Source of the DNA: Variovorax sp. PBS-H4 | GTDB lineage: Bacteria > Pseudomonadota > Gammaproteobacteria > Burkholderiales > Burkholderiaceae_C | Direction: 5' to 3' | DNA length: 64,000 nucleotides | Assembly: GCF_901827205.1 (NCBI RefSeq) | Contig: NZ_LR594675.1 | Span: forward strand, 4,340,001 to 4,404,000 | Part shown: one piece after another, positions 63,986 through 64,000 of the stretch | Layout: each line of letters opens with the position of its first letter | Numbering within the stretch: the first letter of the stretch is position 1 | Notes under the pieces: generated by a model | What the model was told of the DNA's origin: nothing | What the model saw: only the letters and a program-made list of their open reading frames with translations | Databases searched by the model: none | Made by a program: the position numbers and the translations under genes

Positions 63986-64000
63986 ACAGAGTGGAAGTTT

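Overview
The window looks like a chromosomal segment of a high-GC betaproteobacterium, most likely family Comamonadaceae and close to Variovorax. I infer this from the mix of gene types: a class I polyhydroxyalkanoate (PHA) locus, five orphan Bug/TctC solute-binding proteins, an NlpD-like lipoprotein, a MalT-like LuxR regulator, and generally very GC-rich codons. No rRNA, tRNA, CRISPR array, transposase or integrase was recognised. The assignment is an inference from content, not a measured match.

Layout. Positions 1-4.7 kb: 3' end of a large Lhr-type helicase, an orphan response regulator and several small hypothetical or stress-related genes. 4.7-8.7 kb: Kef/YbaL antiporter, DctA and the PHA reductase PhaB. 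8.8-12.7 kb: an exonuclease/endonuclease/phosphatase family gene on the plus strand splits phaB from phaC-phaA. 12.8-19.4 kb: housekeeping and envelope genes (PgeF, MaiA/NagL, FAH hydrolase, Nudix, CreA, NlpD-like LytM protein, phospholipase D-type enzyme, DUF1810). 19.5-23.7 kb: a LysR regulator divergent from a three-gene operon (sugar-isomerase-like TIM barrel, Rieske oxygenase, Bug protein).

24.5-41.7 kb: one co-directional minus-strand array of 15 genes, headed by a MalT/LuxR (LAL) regulator. It joins a complete branched-chain-type ABC transporter (LivGFHM plus binding protein) to a full beta-oxidation kit: two acyl-CoA ligases, an acyl-CoA dehydrogenase, two enoyl-CoA hydratases, a split MaoC hydratase, two SDR dehydrogenases and an SCP2-type thiolase. 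It looks like an import-activate-degrade unit for an unknown organic acid.

41.9-47 kb: GloB, a VOC protein, a LysR/GST divergent pair, a Bug protein and a SnoaL-like protein. 47-61.5 kb: the most unusual region. A GntR regulator is divergent from a plus-strand run encoding an esterase-713-like lipoprotein, a Bug protein, an isocitrate-lyase-superfamily lyase, a second Bug protein, a YrdC/Sua5-like protein, an acyl-CoA synthetase, divergent LeuC/LeuD-type hydratase subunits and a CapA-like phosphatase. Facing it is a minus-strand run of AraC regulator, beta-propeller protein, Bug protein and dienelactone hydrolase. Together they suggest an undescribed route for an ester of a branched di- or tricarboxylic acid, with an aconitase-type hydratase followed by a C-C lyase.

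61.5-64 kb: a decayed, gene-poor junction with a fused EthD/dehydrogenase remnant, hairpins, a short tandem repeat and a cysteine-containing hypothetical protein at the edge.
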